Shown here piece after piece: positions 7,559 to 15,077 of a stretch of DNA of 34,204 bases; position 1 is the stretch's first letter, and every line of letters starts with the position of its first letter. The stretch is from Sphingopyxis sp. (GTDB taxonomy: Bacteria > Pseudomonadota > Alphaproteobacteria > Sphingomonadales > Sphingomonadaceae): contig PNJO01000011.1 of assembly GCA_013821905.1 (NCBI GenBank), positions 1 through 34,204 of the forward strand. Reading direction: 5' to 3'. Both the position numbers and the translations under genes were made by a program. Under the pieces are notes generated by a model, which was given only the letters and a program-made list of their open reading frames with translations, was not told the DNA's origin and did not search any database.

Positions 7559-8136
7559 CGCGTCGCGCCGGGTTTCCAGAGGACATCGCCGCCGGCCGCC
7601 GCGTTAATGTGGCGCGTCATCACGAAAAGATGGTCCGACAATCGGTTGAGATAGTTGAGGGCGAGCGGGTTGAGGTCCCGTTCCGCGTTCGCCGCGACGG
7701 CCGCGCGTTCGGCGCGGCGTGCGACCGCGCGCGCCAGATGCAGCCGCGCCGCCGCCTCGGTCCCGCCGGGCAGGATGAAGCTTTTGAGCGGTTCGAGCGC
7801 GTCGTTCATCCGGTCGATCTCGTCCTCCAGCCGCGCGATCTGGCCCGGCACGATGCGCAGCGCCATGTCGTGCGGGCCGAAGCCGAACTGGATGTCGGGC
7901 GGGGTGGCGAGGTCGGCGCCGAGGTCGAACAGCTCGTTCTGGACGCGGACAAGCATCGCCGCCTCTTCGCTCGCCGGATCGAGCGCGGCGGCGGCGAGGC
8001 CGACCGCGCTGTTCGCTTCGTCGACGTCGCCGATCGCCGCCATCAGCGGTGCCGACTTCGCGATGCGCGAGCCGTCGACGAGGCCCGTCGTGCCGTCGTC
8101 GCCAGTGCGCGTGTAGATCTTGTTGAGCTTGACCAT
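7555..8136 (-). CDS. pduO: PduO-type cob(I)alamin adenosyltransferase
   Basis: A 193-residue cytosolic enzyme that transfers the adenosyl group of ATP to cob(I)alamin, giving coenzyme B12. The N-terminal ATP loop TRTGDDGTTGL is the family hallmark, followed by DVDEANSAVG and the second motif RAVARRAERAAV with the Arg residues that contact ATP. LNPLALNYLNRLSDHLFVM closes the conserved core. The length fits the PduO/MMAB family. It lies 19 bases after the HIG1-type gene, and the tiny membrane protein overlaps its stop. Adenosylcobalamin is the cofactor of methylmalonyl-CoA mutase, which could suit the propionate-yielding catabolism encoded elsewhere in this window, but no mutase is present here. 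Confidence 0.94.
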   Translation of the reverse strand: MVKLNKIYTRTGDDGTTGLVDGSRIAKSAPLMAAIGDVDEANSAVGLAAAALDPASEEAAMLVRVQNELFDLGADLATPPDIQFGFGPHDMALRIVPGQIARLEDEIDRMNDALEPLKSFILPGGTEAAARLHLARAVARRAERAAVAANAERDLNPLALNYLNRLSDHLFVMTRHINAAAGGDVLWKPGATR

Positions 8137-8155
8137 CGGAAAAGGCCGGCCGGCC

Positions 8156-8380
8156 TTATGAACCGGCGGCAGTGACGCCGATGATGATCAGCAGGATGAT
8201 CGTGATCGCCTGCCACTTCACGCGGGCCATCATCATCTTGTTCTGCATCACCTGGTTTTCGTGGACATTGCCGTCGATCGCGGCCTGATGCCCCTTGGCG
8301 AAATAGAGGAGCCCGCGCGCGAGCGAGAAGAGGACGAGGCCGGCGGCCGCGACGACCGCAAGGACGAGGATGATCTGCAT
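8156..8380 (-). CDS. HIG1-domain twin-transmembrane protein
   Basis: A 74-residue inner-membrane protein with two hydrophobic helices (residues ~2-26 and ~55-72) joined by a polar loop. The loop and the start of helix two, QNKMMMARVKWQAITI, match the HIG1 pattern (NKxMxARVxxQ). Bacterial and mitochondrial HIG1 proteins associate with respiratory cytochrome oxidase, so a role in respiratory-chain assembly or stability is likely but inferred from family only. GGGA just before the ATG serves as ribosome binding site. It sits between gluQ and pduO, with 9 and 19 base gaps, in an operon of mixed content. Confidence 0.82.
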   Translation of the reverse strand: MQIILVLAVVAAAGLVLFSLARGLLYFAKGHQAAIDGNVHENQVMQNKMMMARVKWQAITIILLIIIGVTAAGS

Positions 8381-8389
8381 GGTCCCATT

Positions 8390-9253
8390 TTAGGGATTTT
8401 GCAGCGAATAGCCAGCGGGAAGCCGCTCGGCGAGCAAATCGGCCGCGAGCGCCCGGCCGTCGACGCCCGCATCGCGGAGCGAAGCGAGCGAGGCGGCGGC
8501 GTCTCGCTTGGCGAGGCGCTTGCCGTCGGGACCGCAGATCAGGCGGTGGTGGCGATAGGCGGGGACCCACAGGCCGAGCAGCGCCTGGAGCAGGCGGTGG
8601 ACATCGGTCGAGGCGATCAGGTCGGCGCCGCGGATGACATGCGTCACCCCCATATCGGCATCGTCGAGGGTGCTCGCGAGATGATAGCTGGCGGGCGCGT
8701 CCTTGCGCGCGAGCACGACATCGCCGTGCGCGGCGGGGTCGGCGCGGCGCATCCCCCGCCCCTGCTCTTCCCAGTCGAGTTCGCCTGCCAGCGCGACCGC
8801 GCGCGCCATGTCGAGACGCCAGGCGTGCGGCTCGCCGTCCAGGCGGCGTTCGCGTTCGGACGGCGCCAGCGAGCGGCAGGTGCCGGGATAGAGCACGCCG
8901 GAGGGCCCGTGCGGCGCGGCGAGGCTCGCGGCGATATCGGCGCGGGTGCAGAAGCAGGGATAGACCAGCCCCCGCGCGCCGAGATCGGCGAGCGCCGCCT
9001 GATAGGCGCCGAGCCGCTGCGACTGGCGGACGGGCGCCCCGTCCCAGCCGATCCCGAGCCAGGCGAGATCGGCGAGCGACGCCGCGACATATTCCTCGCG
9101 CGAGCGGCTGCCGTCGATATCGTCGATGCGGATGCGGAACTGCCCGCCCGCCGCGCGCGCCGCACTGTGGGCGAGCAGCGCGCTATAGGCGTGACCGAGG
9201 TGCAGCTCGCCGGTGGGGCTGGGGGCGAAGCGGGTCAGCATCGCCGGTCCCAT
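8390..9253 (-). CDS. gluQ: Glutamyl-Q tRNA(Asp) synthetase
   Basis: A paralogue of glutamyl-tRNA synthetase that lacks the anticodon domain and attaches glutamate to queuosine in tRNA(Asp). It has 287 residues. The class I signatures are visible: FAPSPTGELHLGHAYSAL (HIGH-type) near the start and DGKRLAKRD (KMSKS-type) near residue 240. Zinc ligands are likely in YPCFCTR and YPGTC. The protein ends soon after the KMSKS loop, which distinguishes it from full GltX. The chosen start gives MGPAMLTRF; Met5 (ATG at 9241) is as likely. It heads the leftward gluQ-HIG1-pduO cluster and diverges from the HNH gene. Confidence 0.93.
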   Translation of the reverse strand: MGPAMLTRFAPSPTGELHLGHAYSALLAHSAARAAGGQFRIRIDDIDGSRSREEYVAASLADLAWLGIGWDGAPVRQSQRLGAYQAALADLGARGLVYPCFCTRADIAASLAAPHGPSGVLYPGTCRSLAPSERERRLDGEPHAWRLDMARAVALAGELDWEEQGRGMRRADPAAHGDVVLARKDAPASYHLASTLDDADMGVTHVIRGADLIASTDVHRLLQALLGLWVPAYRHHRLICGPDGKRLAKRDAAASLASLRDAGVDGRALAADLLAERLPAGYSLQNP

Positions 9254-9313
9254 GAATCCATATGCTGTGCCGAGTCAAAGCGAATCATTCCATATCTTGC
9301 GACATATGCCCCC

Positions 9314-9343
9314 TTGACGCCAGAATCTGATGCGGCATGTAAT
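9314..9343 (+). promoter_or_regulatory. Possible promoter of HNH gene
   Basis: TTGACG (9314-9319) and TGTAAT (9338-9343) are 18 bases apart, and the -10 ends about 69 bases before the HNH start, in the gap between divergent genes. The -35 is good and the -10 moderate. Confidence 0.42.
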
Positions 9344-9412
9344 GATGGTGTCACGCAGGGAAGGCAGTGGCGCGCCATCCCGCGCAGCATAAGGGGGCAG
9401 CGTTACCTAGCC

Positions 9413-9979
9413 ATGTTCCATCCCGATCTTGCCCGGCATCCCGATTCCTGTCCGGCTCTCGTCCTCAACGCAGACTATACGCCGCTGAGTTATTACCCGC
9501 TGAGCCTGTGGCCGTGGCAGACCGCGGTCAAGGCGGTGTTCCTCGACCGGGTGACCATCGTCGAGAATTACGAACGCGAAATCCATTCGCCGACGCGGAC
9601 GATGCCGATCCCCAGCGTGATCGCGCTGCGGCAATATGTGAAGCCGTCGGAGCATCCCGCCTTCACGCGCTTCAACCTGTTCCTGCGCGACCGCTTCGCC
9701 TGCCAATATTGCGGGTCGGGCAAGGATCTGACCTTCGACCATGTGGTGCCGCGCCGGCTCGGCGGGCGCACGACGTGGGAAAATGTCGCCACCGCCTGCG
9801 CACCGTGCAACCTGAAAAAGGGAGGCCGCACGCCGCAGCAGGCGCATATGCCGATCTATCGCCAGCCGTGGCGCCCGACGAGCTGGCAGCTGCAGGACAA
9901 TGGCCGGGCCTTCCCGCCGAACTATCTGCATACGAGCTGGATCGACTGGCTCTATTGGGACGTTGAGCTGGAAGGGTAG
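9413..9979 (+). CDS. HNH endonuclease family protein
   Basis: A 188-residue protein with a C-terminal HNH nuclease fold. Zinc ligands CQYC and CAPCN flank the catalytic FDHVVPR and TTWENVA segments (residues ~100-145). The N-terminal ~90 residues, starting PALVLNADYTPLSYYPLS, are highly conserved in a widespread chromosomal HNH family whose substrate is not known. It is not a homing endonuclease or a restriction partner as far as the surroundings show: no methylase, intron or phage gene is nearby. The start was chosen at the ATG just before the conserved region. Nuclease chemistry is likely, the biological target unknown. Confidence 0.87.
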   Translation: MFHPDLARHPDSCPALVLNADYTPLSYYPLSLWPWQTAVKAVFLDRVTIVENYEREIHSPTRTMPIPSVIALRQYVKPSEHPAFTRFNLFLRDRFACQYCGSGKDLTFDHVVPRRLGGRTTWENVATACAPCNLKKGGRTPQQAHMPIYRQPWRPTSWQLQDNGRAFPPNYLHTSWIDWLYWDVELEG

Positions 9980-10026
9980 GCTTGGGCGATCCTAGGCGCA
10001 AACCCTCGCTCATTGCGCCGCGCCAG

Positions 10027-10055
10027 TTGGACCCCGGCTTTCGCCGGGGATCACC
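10027..10055. repeat. REP-like hairpin, single arm, family A
   Basis: TGGACCCCGGCTTTCGCCGGGGATCACC is one inverted-repeat arm of the family found at 7347. It lies 30 bases before a full copy (10086-10159), so this gap carries one and a half units. Confidence 0.6.
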
Positions 10056-10085
10056 GGAAGAGCTCGCAGCGCGTCGTCCCTTTGT

Positions 10086-10159
10086 CGTCACCCCGGGCTT
10101 GACCCGGGGCCTGCCTGACTTGAAAACAAGGCGGATCCCGGATCAGGTCCGGGACGACG
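10086..10159. repeat. REP-like paired hairpin, family A
   Basis: CGTCACCCCGGGCTTGACCCGGGG and GGATCCCGGATCAGGTCCGGGACGACG form two facing arms in the gap between the HNH and YbaY-like genes. The second arm ends seven bases before the ribosome binding site of the lipoprotein gene. Confidence 0.7.
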
Positions 10160-10179
10160 AGGTTGGGAAGGAGAAGATC

Positions 10180-10590
10180 ATGCTCCGCATTGCCGCCCCT
10201 GTTGCGCTTGCCCTTTCGCTGACCGCCTGCGCGACCGCGCCCGCCGAGCGGACGATCGCCGTCACCGGCAGCATCACCTATCGCGAGCGCATCGCGCTGC
10301 CGCCGACCGCGCGGATCGAGGTGCGGCTCGACGATGTCAGCCTGGCCGATGCGCCGGCCAACAATATGGCGACGCAGAGCTTCGCGAGCGAGGGCAGGCA
10401 AGTGCCGTTCGCCTTCAGCCTGACCGTCGACCGCGCCGACATCGACCCGCGGCACAGCTACGCCGTGTCGGCGCGCATCACCGACGCGTCGGGCAAGCTG
10501 ATGTTCGTCACCGATACGCGCAACTCTGTTGCGTTCGACAGCGGGTCGGCGGTCGATATGGGCATGCTGACCCTCGTCAGGACGCACTGA
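10180..10590 (+). CDS. YbaY-family lipoprotein
   Basis: A 136-residue lipoprotein. The signal peptide ends in LTAC with the lipidated Cys at residue 17. The mature region is a YbaY-type beta domain: ITVAGSITY-like opening (IAVTGSITYRERIALPP), the VRLDDVSLADAPA block and PFAFSLTVDRADIDP, followed by SYAVSARITDASGKLMFVTD. This fold occurs in periplasm-facing lipoproteins and next to META domains; no enzymatic role is known. The ATG was chosen because GGAAGGAGAAG lies right before it and because it starts a clean signal peptide, whereas upstream in-frame sequence is repeat DNA. Confidence 0.85.
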   Translation: MLRIAAPVALALSLTACATAPAERTIAVTGSITYRERIALPPTARIEVRLDDVSLADAPANNMATQSFASEGRQVPFAFSLTVDRADIDPRHSYAVSARITDASGKLMFVTDTRNSVAFDSGSAVDMGMLTLVRTH

Positions 10591-10649
10591 TCTGACATTG
10601 CGGGTTTTCGGCGCATAGCTATGCGTCGCTTGACCCTGCGTCTTCGCAG

Positions 10650-13337
10650 GTGCAGCAAGCTGGGCCCATGGGCCCGCCGATCCAGATCTCGCAAAATCCC
10701 GACATCCGCTATCTCGGGCGGATTCTCGGCGACGTCATCCGCGCCTATGGCGGCGACAAATTGTTCCGCCAGACCGAATATATCCGCTCGTCGAGCGTCG
10801 ACCGGCACCGCGGCATCGCGGGGGCCGAGGCGATCGACCCGGGGCTCGATGCGCTGGGGCTCGACGATACGATCGCCTTCGTGCGCGGCTTCATGCTCTT
10901 TTCGATGCTCGCCAATCTGGCCGAGGACCGGCAGGGCGTGGCGGCCGAACCCGAGGCGACGGTCGCGGCGGCGCTCGAGAAATTGCGCGCCGACGGGATC
11001 GACGGCGACGCGGTCGCGGCGCTGCTCGACGCGTCGCTCGTCGCGCCGGTGCTGACCGCGCACCCGACCGAGGTCCGCCGCAAGTCGGTGCTCGACCACA
11101 AGAACCGTATCGCCGAACTGATGCGGCTGCGCGACAACGGCGCCGCCGAGACACCCGAGGGCGATGTGGTCGAAGAGGCGATCCGGCGGCAGGTCGCGCT
11201 GCTGTGGCAGACGCGGCCGCTGCGCACGCAGAAATTGTTCGTCGCCGACGAGATCGACAATGCGCTCACCTATTTGCGCGACGTTTTCCTGCCGGTGGTG
11301 CCCAAACTCTATGCGCGCTGGGAGAAGGAGCTGGGGCACCGCCCCGCCAGCTTCCTGCGCGTCGGCAGCTGGATCGGCGGCGACCGCGACGGCAATCCCT
11401 TCGTCACCGCCGAAACGCTGCACATGGCGACCAGCCGCAACGCCGCCGCGGTGCTCGGCCATTATGCCGATGCCGTCCACGGGCTCGGCGCCGAACTGTC
11501 GCTGTCGTCGACGCTCGCCCCCGTATCCGAAGCGGTCGAAGCGCTGGCCGAGGCGAGCGGCGACAACGCCCCGAGCCGCCGCGACGAGCCCTATCGCCGC
11601 GCGCTGTCGGGTATCTATGCGCGCCTCTGTGCCACCTATGCCGAAATCGTCGGCAAGGCGCCGCCGCGGCCGTCGGCGCTCGCCGGCGCGCCCTATGCGA
11701 CGCCAGGCGACTTCCGCCGCGATCTGGTCGTCATTGCGAACGCGCTGTCGGCGGGCGGCGGCGGCCAGCTCGAAGGAATCGGCGCGCTCGGGCGGCTGAT
11801 CCGCGCGGTCGAGGTTTTCGGTTTCCACCTCGCGACGCTCGACATGCGGCAGAACAGCGCGGTGCACGAACGCGTGCTCGCCGAATTGCTCCGGGTGTCG
11901 GGGGTCGAGGGCGATTATCTGGCGCTGGACGAGGAGGCGCGCGTCGCGCTGCTGCGCCGCGAGCTCGCGGTCAACCGCCCGCTCGCCGCGCCGTGGCACC
12001 GGTGGAGCGAGGAGACTGCGGGCGAGCTCGCGATCGTCCACGCCGCCGCCGCGATCCGCGCCCGGCTCGGCAATCAGGCGATCCTGCAATGGATCATCAG
12101 CAAGGCCGAGAGCCTGTCCGACCTGCTCGAAGTCCATGTCCTCGCGCGCGAGGCCGGGCTGTGGTCGGCCGAGGGCACCGACGACCTGATGGTCGTGCCG
12201 CTGTTCGAGACGATCGCCGACCTCGACGACGCACCCGCGATCATGGCGCGCTATCTCGCGCTGCCCGAGATCGCGCCGCATATCGCCGCGCGCGGGCATC
12301 AGGAAGTGATGATCGGCTATTCGGATTCGAACAAGGACGGCGGCTATCTGACCTCGACCTGGGGGCTGCATCAGGCGTCGGCGGCGCTGACCCCGGTGTT
12401 CGAGGCGGCCGACACCGCGATGCAGCTGTTCCACGGCCGCGGCGGGGCGGTGGGGCGCGGCGGCGGCAGCGCCTTTGCGGCGATCCGCGCGCAGCCCGCG
12501 GGCACGGTGCAGGGGCGCATCCGCATCACCGAACAGGGCGAGGTGATCGCGGCGAAATATGGCACGGGCGACAGCGCGGCGACGAACCTCGAGGCGATGG
12601 TGTCGGCGAGCCTGCTCGCCAGCCTCGAGCCCGAGGCGCTGAGCGACGCCGACGCGGCGCGCTTTGCCGGCGCGATGGACGCGCTGTCGGACAGCGCCTT
12701 CGCCGCCTATCGCGGGCTGGTCTATGACACGCCGGCGTTCCGGGATTTCTTCCGCGCGATGACCCCGATCGCCGAGATCGCGACGCTGAAGATCGGGTCG
12801 CGGCCGTCGAGCCGCACCAAGAGCAGCGCGATCGAGGATCTGCGCGCGATCCCCTGGGTGTTCAGCTGGGCGCAGGCGCGCGCCATGCTGCCGGGCTGGT
12901 ACGGCACCGGCGAAGGCTTTGCCGCCTTCGGCGACAAGGCGCTGCTCGCCGACATGGCGGCGGGCTGGCCCTTCTTTGCGGCGCTGCTGGGCAATATGGA
13001 GATGGTGCTGGCGAAGTCCGACATGGGGATCGCGGCGCGCTATGCCGAGCTGGCGGCGCATATCGACGGCCATGACACGATCTTCACGGCGATCCGCGAC
13101 GGCTGGCACCGCGCGCATGACGGCCTGCTCGACATCACCGGCCAGACGCGGCTGCTCGAGAAGAATCCGGCGCTCGAGGCGTCGATCCGCCTCCGCCTGC
13201 CCTATATCGAGCCGCTTAACCTGCTGCAGATCGAACTGATGAAGCGCCACCGCGCGGGCGAGACCGACCCGCGCATCGCCGAGGGCATCCAGCTGACGAT
13301 CAACGCGATCGCGACGGCGCTCAGGAACAGCGGGTAG
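10650..13337 (+). CDS. ppc: Phosphoenolpyruvate carboxylase
   Basis: This enzyme carboxylates phosphoenolpyruvate with bicarbonate to oxaloacetate, feeding the citric acid cycle. It has 895 residues, normal for bacterial enzymes. The catalytic His is in VLTAHPTEVRRKS (~residue 138), GYSDSNKDGG holds the active-site Lys, and FHGRGGAVGRGGG is the glycine loop that closes over PEP; QNSAVHE and the QGRIRITEQGE block are also typical. The C terminus reads ALRNSG, whereas most family members end in NTG. Start is either GTG 10650 or ATG 10668; neither has a strong ribosome binding site, and the ATG gives MGPPIQISQNPD. It is flanked by unrelated genes. Confidence 0.96.
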   Translation: MQQAGPMGPPIQISQNPDIRYLGRILGDVIRAYGGDKLFRQTEYIRSSSVDRHRGIAGAEAIDPGLDALGLDDTIAFVRGFMLFSMLANLAEDRQGVAAEPEATVAAALEKLRADGIDGDAVAALLDASLVAPVLTAHPTEVRRKSVLDHKNRIAELMRLRDNGAAETPEGDVVEEAIRRQVALLWQTRPLRTQKLFVADEIDNALTYLRDVFLPVVPKLYARWEKELGHRPASFLRVGSWIGGDRDGNPFVTAETLHMATSRNAAAVLGHYADAVHGLGAELSLSSTLAPVSEAVEALAEASGDNAPSRRDEPYRRALSGIYARLCATYAEIVGKAPPRPSALAGAPYATPGDFRRDLVVIANALSAGGGGQLEGIGALGRLIRAVEVFGFHLATLDMRQNSAVHERVLAELLRVSGVEGDYLALDEEARVALLRRELAVNRPLAAPWHRWSEETAGELAIVHAAAAIRARLGNQAILQWIISKAESLSDLLEVHVLAREAGLWSAEGTDDLMVVPLFETIADLDDAPAIMARYLALPEIAPHIAARGHQEVMIGYSDSNKDGGYLTSTWGLHQASAALTPVFEAADTAMQLFHGRGGAVGRGGGSAFAAIRAQPAGTVQGRIRITEQGEVIAAKYGTGDSAATNLEAMVSASLLASLEPEALSDADAARFAGAMDALSDSAFAAYRGLVYDTPAFRDFFRAMTPIAEIATLKIGSRPSSRTKSSAIEDLRAIPWVFSWAQARAMLPGWYGTGEGFAAFGDKALLADMAAGWPFFAALLGNMEMVLAKSDMGIAARYAELAAHIDGHDTIFTAIRDGWHRAHDGLLDITGQTRLLEKNPALEASIRLRLPYIEPLNLLQIELMKRHRAGETDPRIAEGIQLTINAIATALRNSG

Positions 13338-13339
13338 GC

Positions 13340-13431
13340 CATCGCCCCCGCGCAGGCGGGGGCCGCTGCCGGCCCGTCCCTACGGCGCCGCATAAGCCGC
13401 TGGCGGCCCCCGCCTTCGCGGGGGCGACGAT
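13340..13431. repeat. Paired GC hairpin after ppc
   Basis: ATCGCCCCCGCGCAGGCGGGGG and CCCCCGCCTTCGCGGGGGCGA are two perfect-arm hairpins facing each other across ~45 bases, filling the gap between the convergent ppc and lipoprotein genes. They may terminate transcription from both sides, and they resemble the family A layout with different arm sequence. Confidence 0.65.
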
Positions 13432-13438
13432 ATAGCGT

Positions 13439-13960
13439 TCAGCTCTTGACGATCACCACCTCGCCCTTGGCGGCCTTGCCGTCGGGACCGAAGCTGATCG
13501 TGAAATCCTCGCCGTCGCTGGTCTTGCCCGCGAGCGTGTCGCCCGTGCGCGTGACCTTGACGCCCTGCTTGCCGAATTCGCCCGCCATCCAGTCGGCGGC
13601 GACCTTGGGCGCGGCGGGCGAGGTGAAGCCGAGCTTGACGGTCGCCTTGTCGGTGCCGCCCCTGTCGGTCGCATTGACGTCGACCTTGGTCACATGGCTG
13701 CCGGGGTAGAGCTTGACGCCGTCGATGTCGAAATCGCCTTCGATATCGAGGTCGACGAAGTCGGGCACGTCGATGTTGATCGCGGTGCCGTCCTCGCCGT
13801 CGATCTTGATCTTGCCGCCGTCCTTGCCGGCGTTGATCTTCACGCCGCCGCTGTCGCCGTCGGCGTTGATCGAGATTTCGGTGCCTTCGCCCGACGTCTT
13901 CTCGCCCGACCCGCAGGCGGCGAGGAGCATCATCGGGGGGATGAGGAACGCGAGACGCAT
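13439..13960 (-). CDS. Lipoprotein with Gly/Asp-rich strand repeats
   Basis: A 173-residue lipoprotein of unknown function. The lipobox is LAAC, Cys at residue 16. Residues ~25-90 repeat a pattern of alternating Ile/Val with Gly/Asp turns (EISINADGDSGG, VKINAGKDGG, KIKIDGEDGT, AINIDVPDF, VDLDIEGDF), like rungs of a beta-solenoid or the head domains of DUF4097/GIN-type surface proteins. The C-terminal ~80 residues look like a compact alpha/beta domain with VAADWMAGEFGKQGVKV. The region is strongly acidic. AAGGAG lies just before this ATG, and a good promoter follows upstream, so the start is well supported. It converges with ppc. Confidence 0.8.
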   Translation of the reverse strand: MRLAFLIPPMMLLAACGSGEKTSGEGTEISINADGDSGGVKINAGKDGGKIKIDGEDGTAINIDVPDFVDLDIEGDFDIDGVKLYPGSHVTKVDVNATDRGGTDKATVKLGFTSPAAPKVAADWMAGEFGKQGVKVTRTGDTLAGKTSDGEDFTISFGPDGKAAKGEVVIVKS

Positions 13961-13987
13961 GGTCGTTCTCCTTGGTGCATTAGTTAG

Positions 13988-14016
13988 ATAATACACCGTG
14001 GTTGTGATCGAGTCAA
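13988..14016 (-). promoter_or_regulatory. Strong sigma70-type promoter of lipoprotein gene
   Basis: Read leftward, TTGACT (14016-14011) and TATTAT (13993-13988) are separated by exactly 17 bases. Both hexamers differ from the sigma70 consensus at only one position, and the -10 box ends 27 bases before the lipoprotein start. This is the best promoter match in the window. Confidence 0.75.
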
Positions 14017-14029
14017 TCTGTCCCCTTTT

Positions 14030-14105
14030 CGTCATGCCGGGCTTGACCCGGCATCCCGCTTTTCGACGCCGCTAGGCGGGAGCCCGGATCAAGTCCGGGG
14101 TGACG
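14030..14105. repeat. REP-like paired hairpin, family A
   Basis: CGTCATGCCGGGCTTGACCCGGCATCC and GCCCGGATCAAGTCCGGGGTGACGG are facing arms between the lipoprotein promoter and the SDR gene. The arms closely match those at 7347. Confidence 0.75.
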
Positions 14106-14116
14106 GAGATGGGAAA

Positions 14117-14920
14117 TCAGGCGTCGATGCTGGTTTTCAAATCGCCGTGGACGAGCCCGCCGTCGACAGTGATCGTGTCGCCGACGACATAGTCACCCGC
14201 CTTCGACGCGAGGAAGATCGCGGCGCCCGCCATATCTTCGGGCACACCGATGCGCTTCACCGGGATGCTCTTCGCGACCGCGTCGCCATGATCGCGCGCC
14301 GCCTTGTTCATCTCCGACTGGAAGGCGCCGGGGGCGATCGCGGTGACGAGGATATGGTCGGTGACCAGCCGCGCCGCCATGCGCTTGGTGAGGTAGAGGA
14401 TCGCGGCCTTCGACGCGTGATAGCTGTATGTTTCCCAGGGGTTCAAGCGCATCCCGTCGATCGAGCCGATGTTGATGACCTTCGCCGGGCGGTCGGCGGT
14501 GCCGGCGGCCTTCAGCAGCCCGTGCAGCGCCTGGGTCAGGAAGAAAGGCGATTTGACGTTGATGTCCATCACCTTGTCCCAGCCCGCTTCGGGGAAGCCT
14601 TCGAAGGGTTCGCCCCACGCCGCGCCGGCATTGTTGACGAGGATGTCGAGGCGTTCTTCGCGCGCCTCAAGCTCCTTGGCGAGCGCGCGGCAGCCCTCGA
14701 CGGTCGAAAGGTCGACGGGAAGTCCGATCACCTTGCCGGGGTAGCGCGTCTCGAAATCGGCGACGGCTTCCTCGATCTGCGCCGTCTTGCGCGCCGAGAT
14801 ATAGACGCGCGCGGCGCCCGCGGCGAGATAGCCTTCGACGATCATCTTGCCGATGCCGCGCGAGCCGCCGGTGACGAGCGCGATGCGGCCCGAGAGGCCG
14901 AACATGTCATTGAGGTTCAT
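14117..14920 (-). CDS. SDR oxidoreductase, RhlG-like
   Basis: A 267-residue classical short-chain dehydrogenase, NAD(P)H-dependent. The cofactor loop TGGSRGIG is at residues ~17-24, NNAG near 92, the catalytic Ser in INIGSIDG and the Tyr/Lys pair in SYHASKA. The NNAGAAWGEPFEGFPEAGW and KVINIGSIDGM blocks resemble the RhlG branch of beta-ketoacyl reductases, which act on 3-oxoacyl or similar carbonyls. The ATG was taken because it starts the conserved MFGLSGRIALVTGG region. It lies downstream of the two acyl-CoA dehydrogenase genes on the same strand, after 157 bases of repeat, so it probably works on their products. The substrate is not known. Confidence 0.87.
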   Translation of the reverse strand: MNLNDMFGLSGRIALVTGGSRGIGKMIVEGYLAAGAARVYISARKTAQIEEAVADFETRYPGKVIGLPVDLSTVEGCRALAKELEAREERLDILVNNAGAAWGEPFEGFPEAGWDKVMDINVKSPFFLTQALHGLLKAAGTADRPAKVINIGSIDGMRLNPWETYSYHASKAAILYLTKRMAARLVTDHILVTAIAPGAFQSEMNKAARDHGDAVAKSIPVKRIGVPEDMAGAAIFLASKAGDYVVGDTITVDGGLVHGDLKTSIDA

Positions 14921-14939
14921 TTGTCATTCTCCGATCATT

Positions 14940-15073
14940 CCCCTCCCCGCTGGGGAGGGGTTAGGGGTGGGGAGCCGCAGGCGTTCTTTTCTGTCTTCCT
15001 GCCCACCCCGCTGCGACTAGCGGACAAGTCCGCAAGTCTCGCGGCCCCTCCCGCTTGCGGGAGGGGATGGGGT
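14940..15073. repeat. GC-rich paired hairpin, family B
   Basis: CCCCTCCCCGCTGGGGAGGGG at the left and CCCCTCCCGCTTGCGGGAGGGG at the right are strong hairpins. Their flanks TTAGGGGTGGG and CCCACCCCG are also complementary, so the whole element can fold back on itself. A relative lies at 30736. It fills the gap between the SDR and dehydrogenase genes. Confidence 0.7.
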
Positions 15074-15077
15074 CAAA

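Noticed and set aside
7555-9253. Cobalamin riboswitch near the adenosyltransferase gene
   Set aside because: The gaps around pduO are under 20 bases and the gluQ leader has no B12-box-like sequence.
9413-9979. Homing endonuclease or anti-phage nuclease
   Set aside because: The HNH protein has the N-terminal domain of a widely conserved chromosomal family and has no intron, phage or defence neighbour.
10458-13250. A 930-codon open frame on the minus strand opposite ppc
   Set aside because: It has the same compositional signature and no recognisable domain, and ppc on the plus strand is unambiguous.
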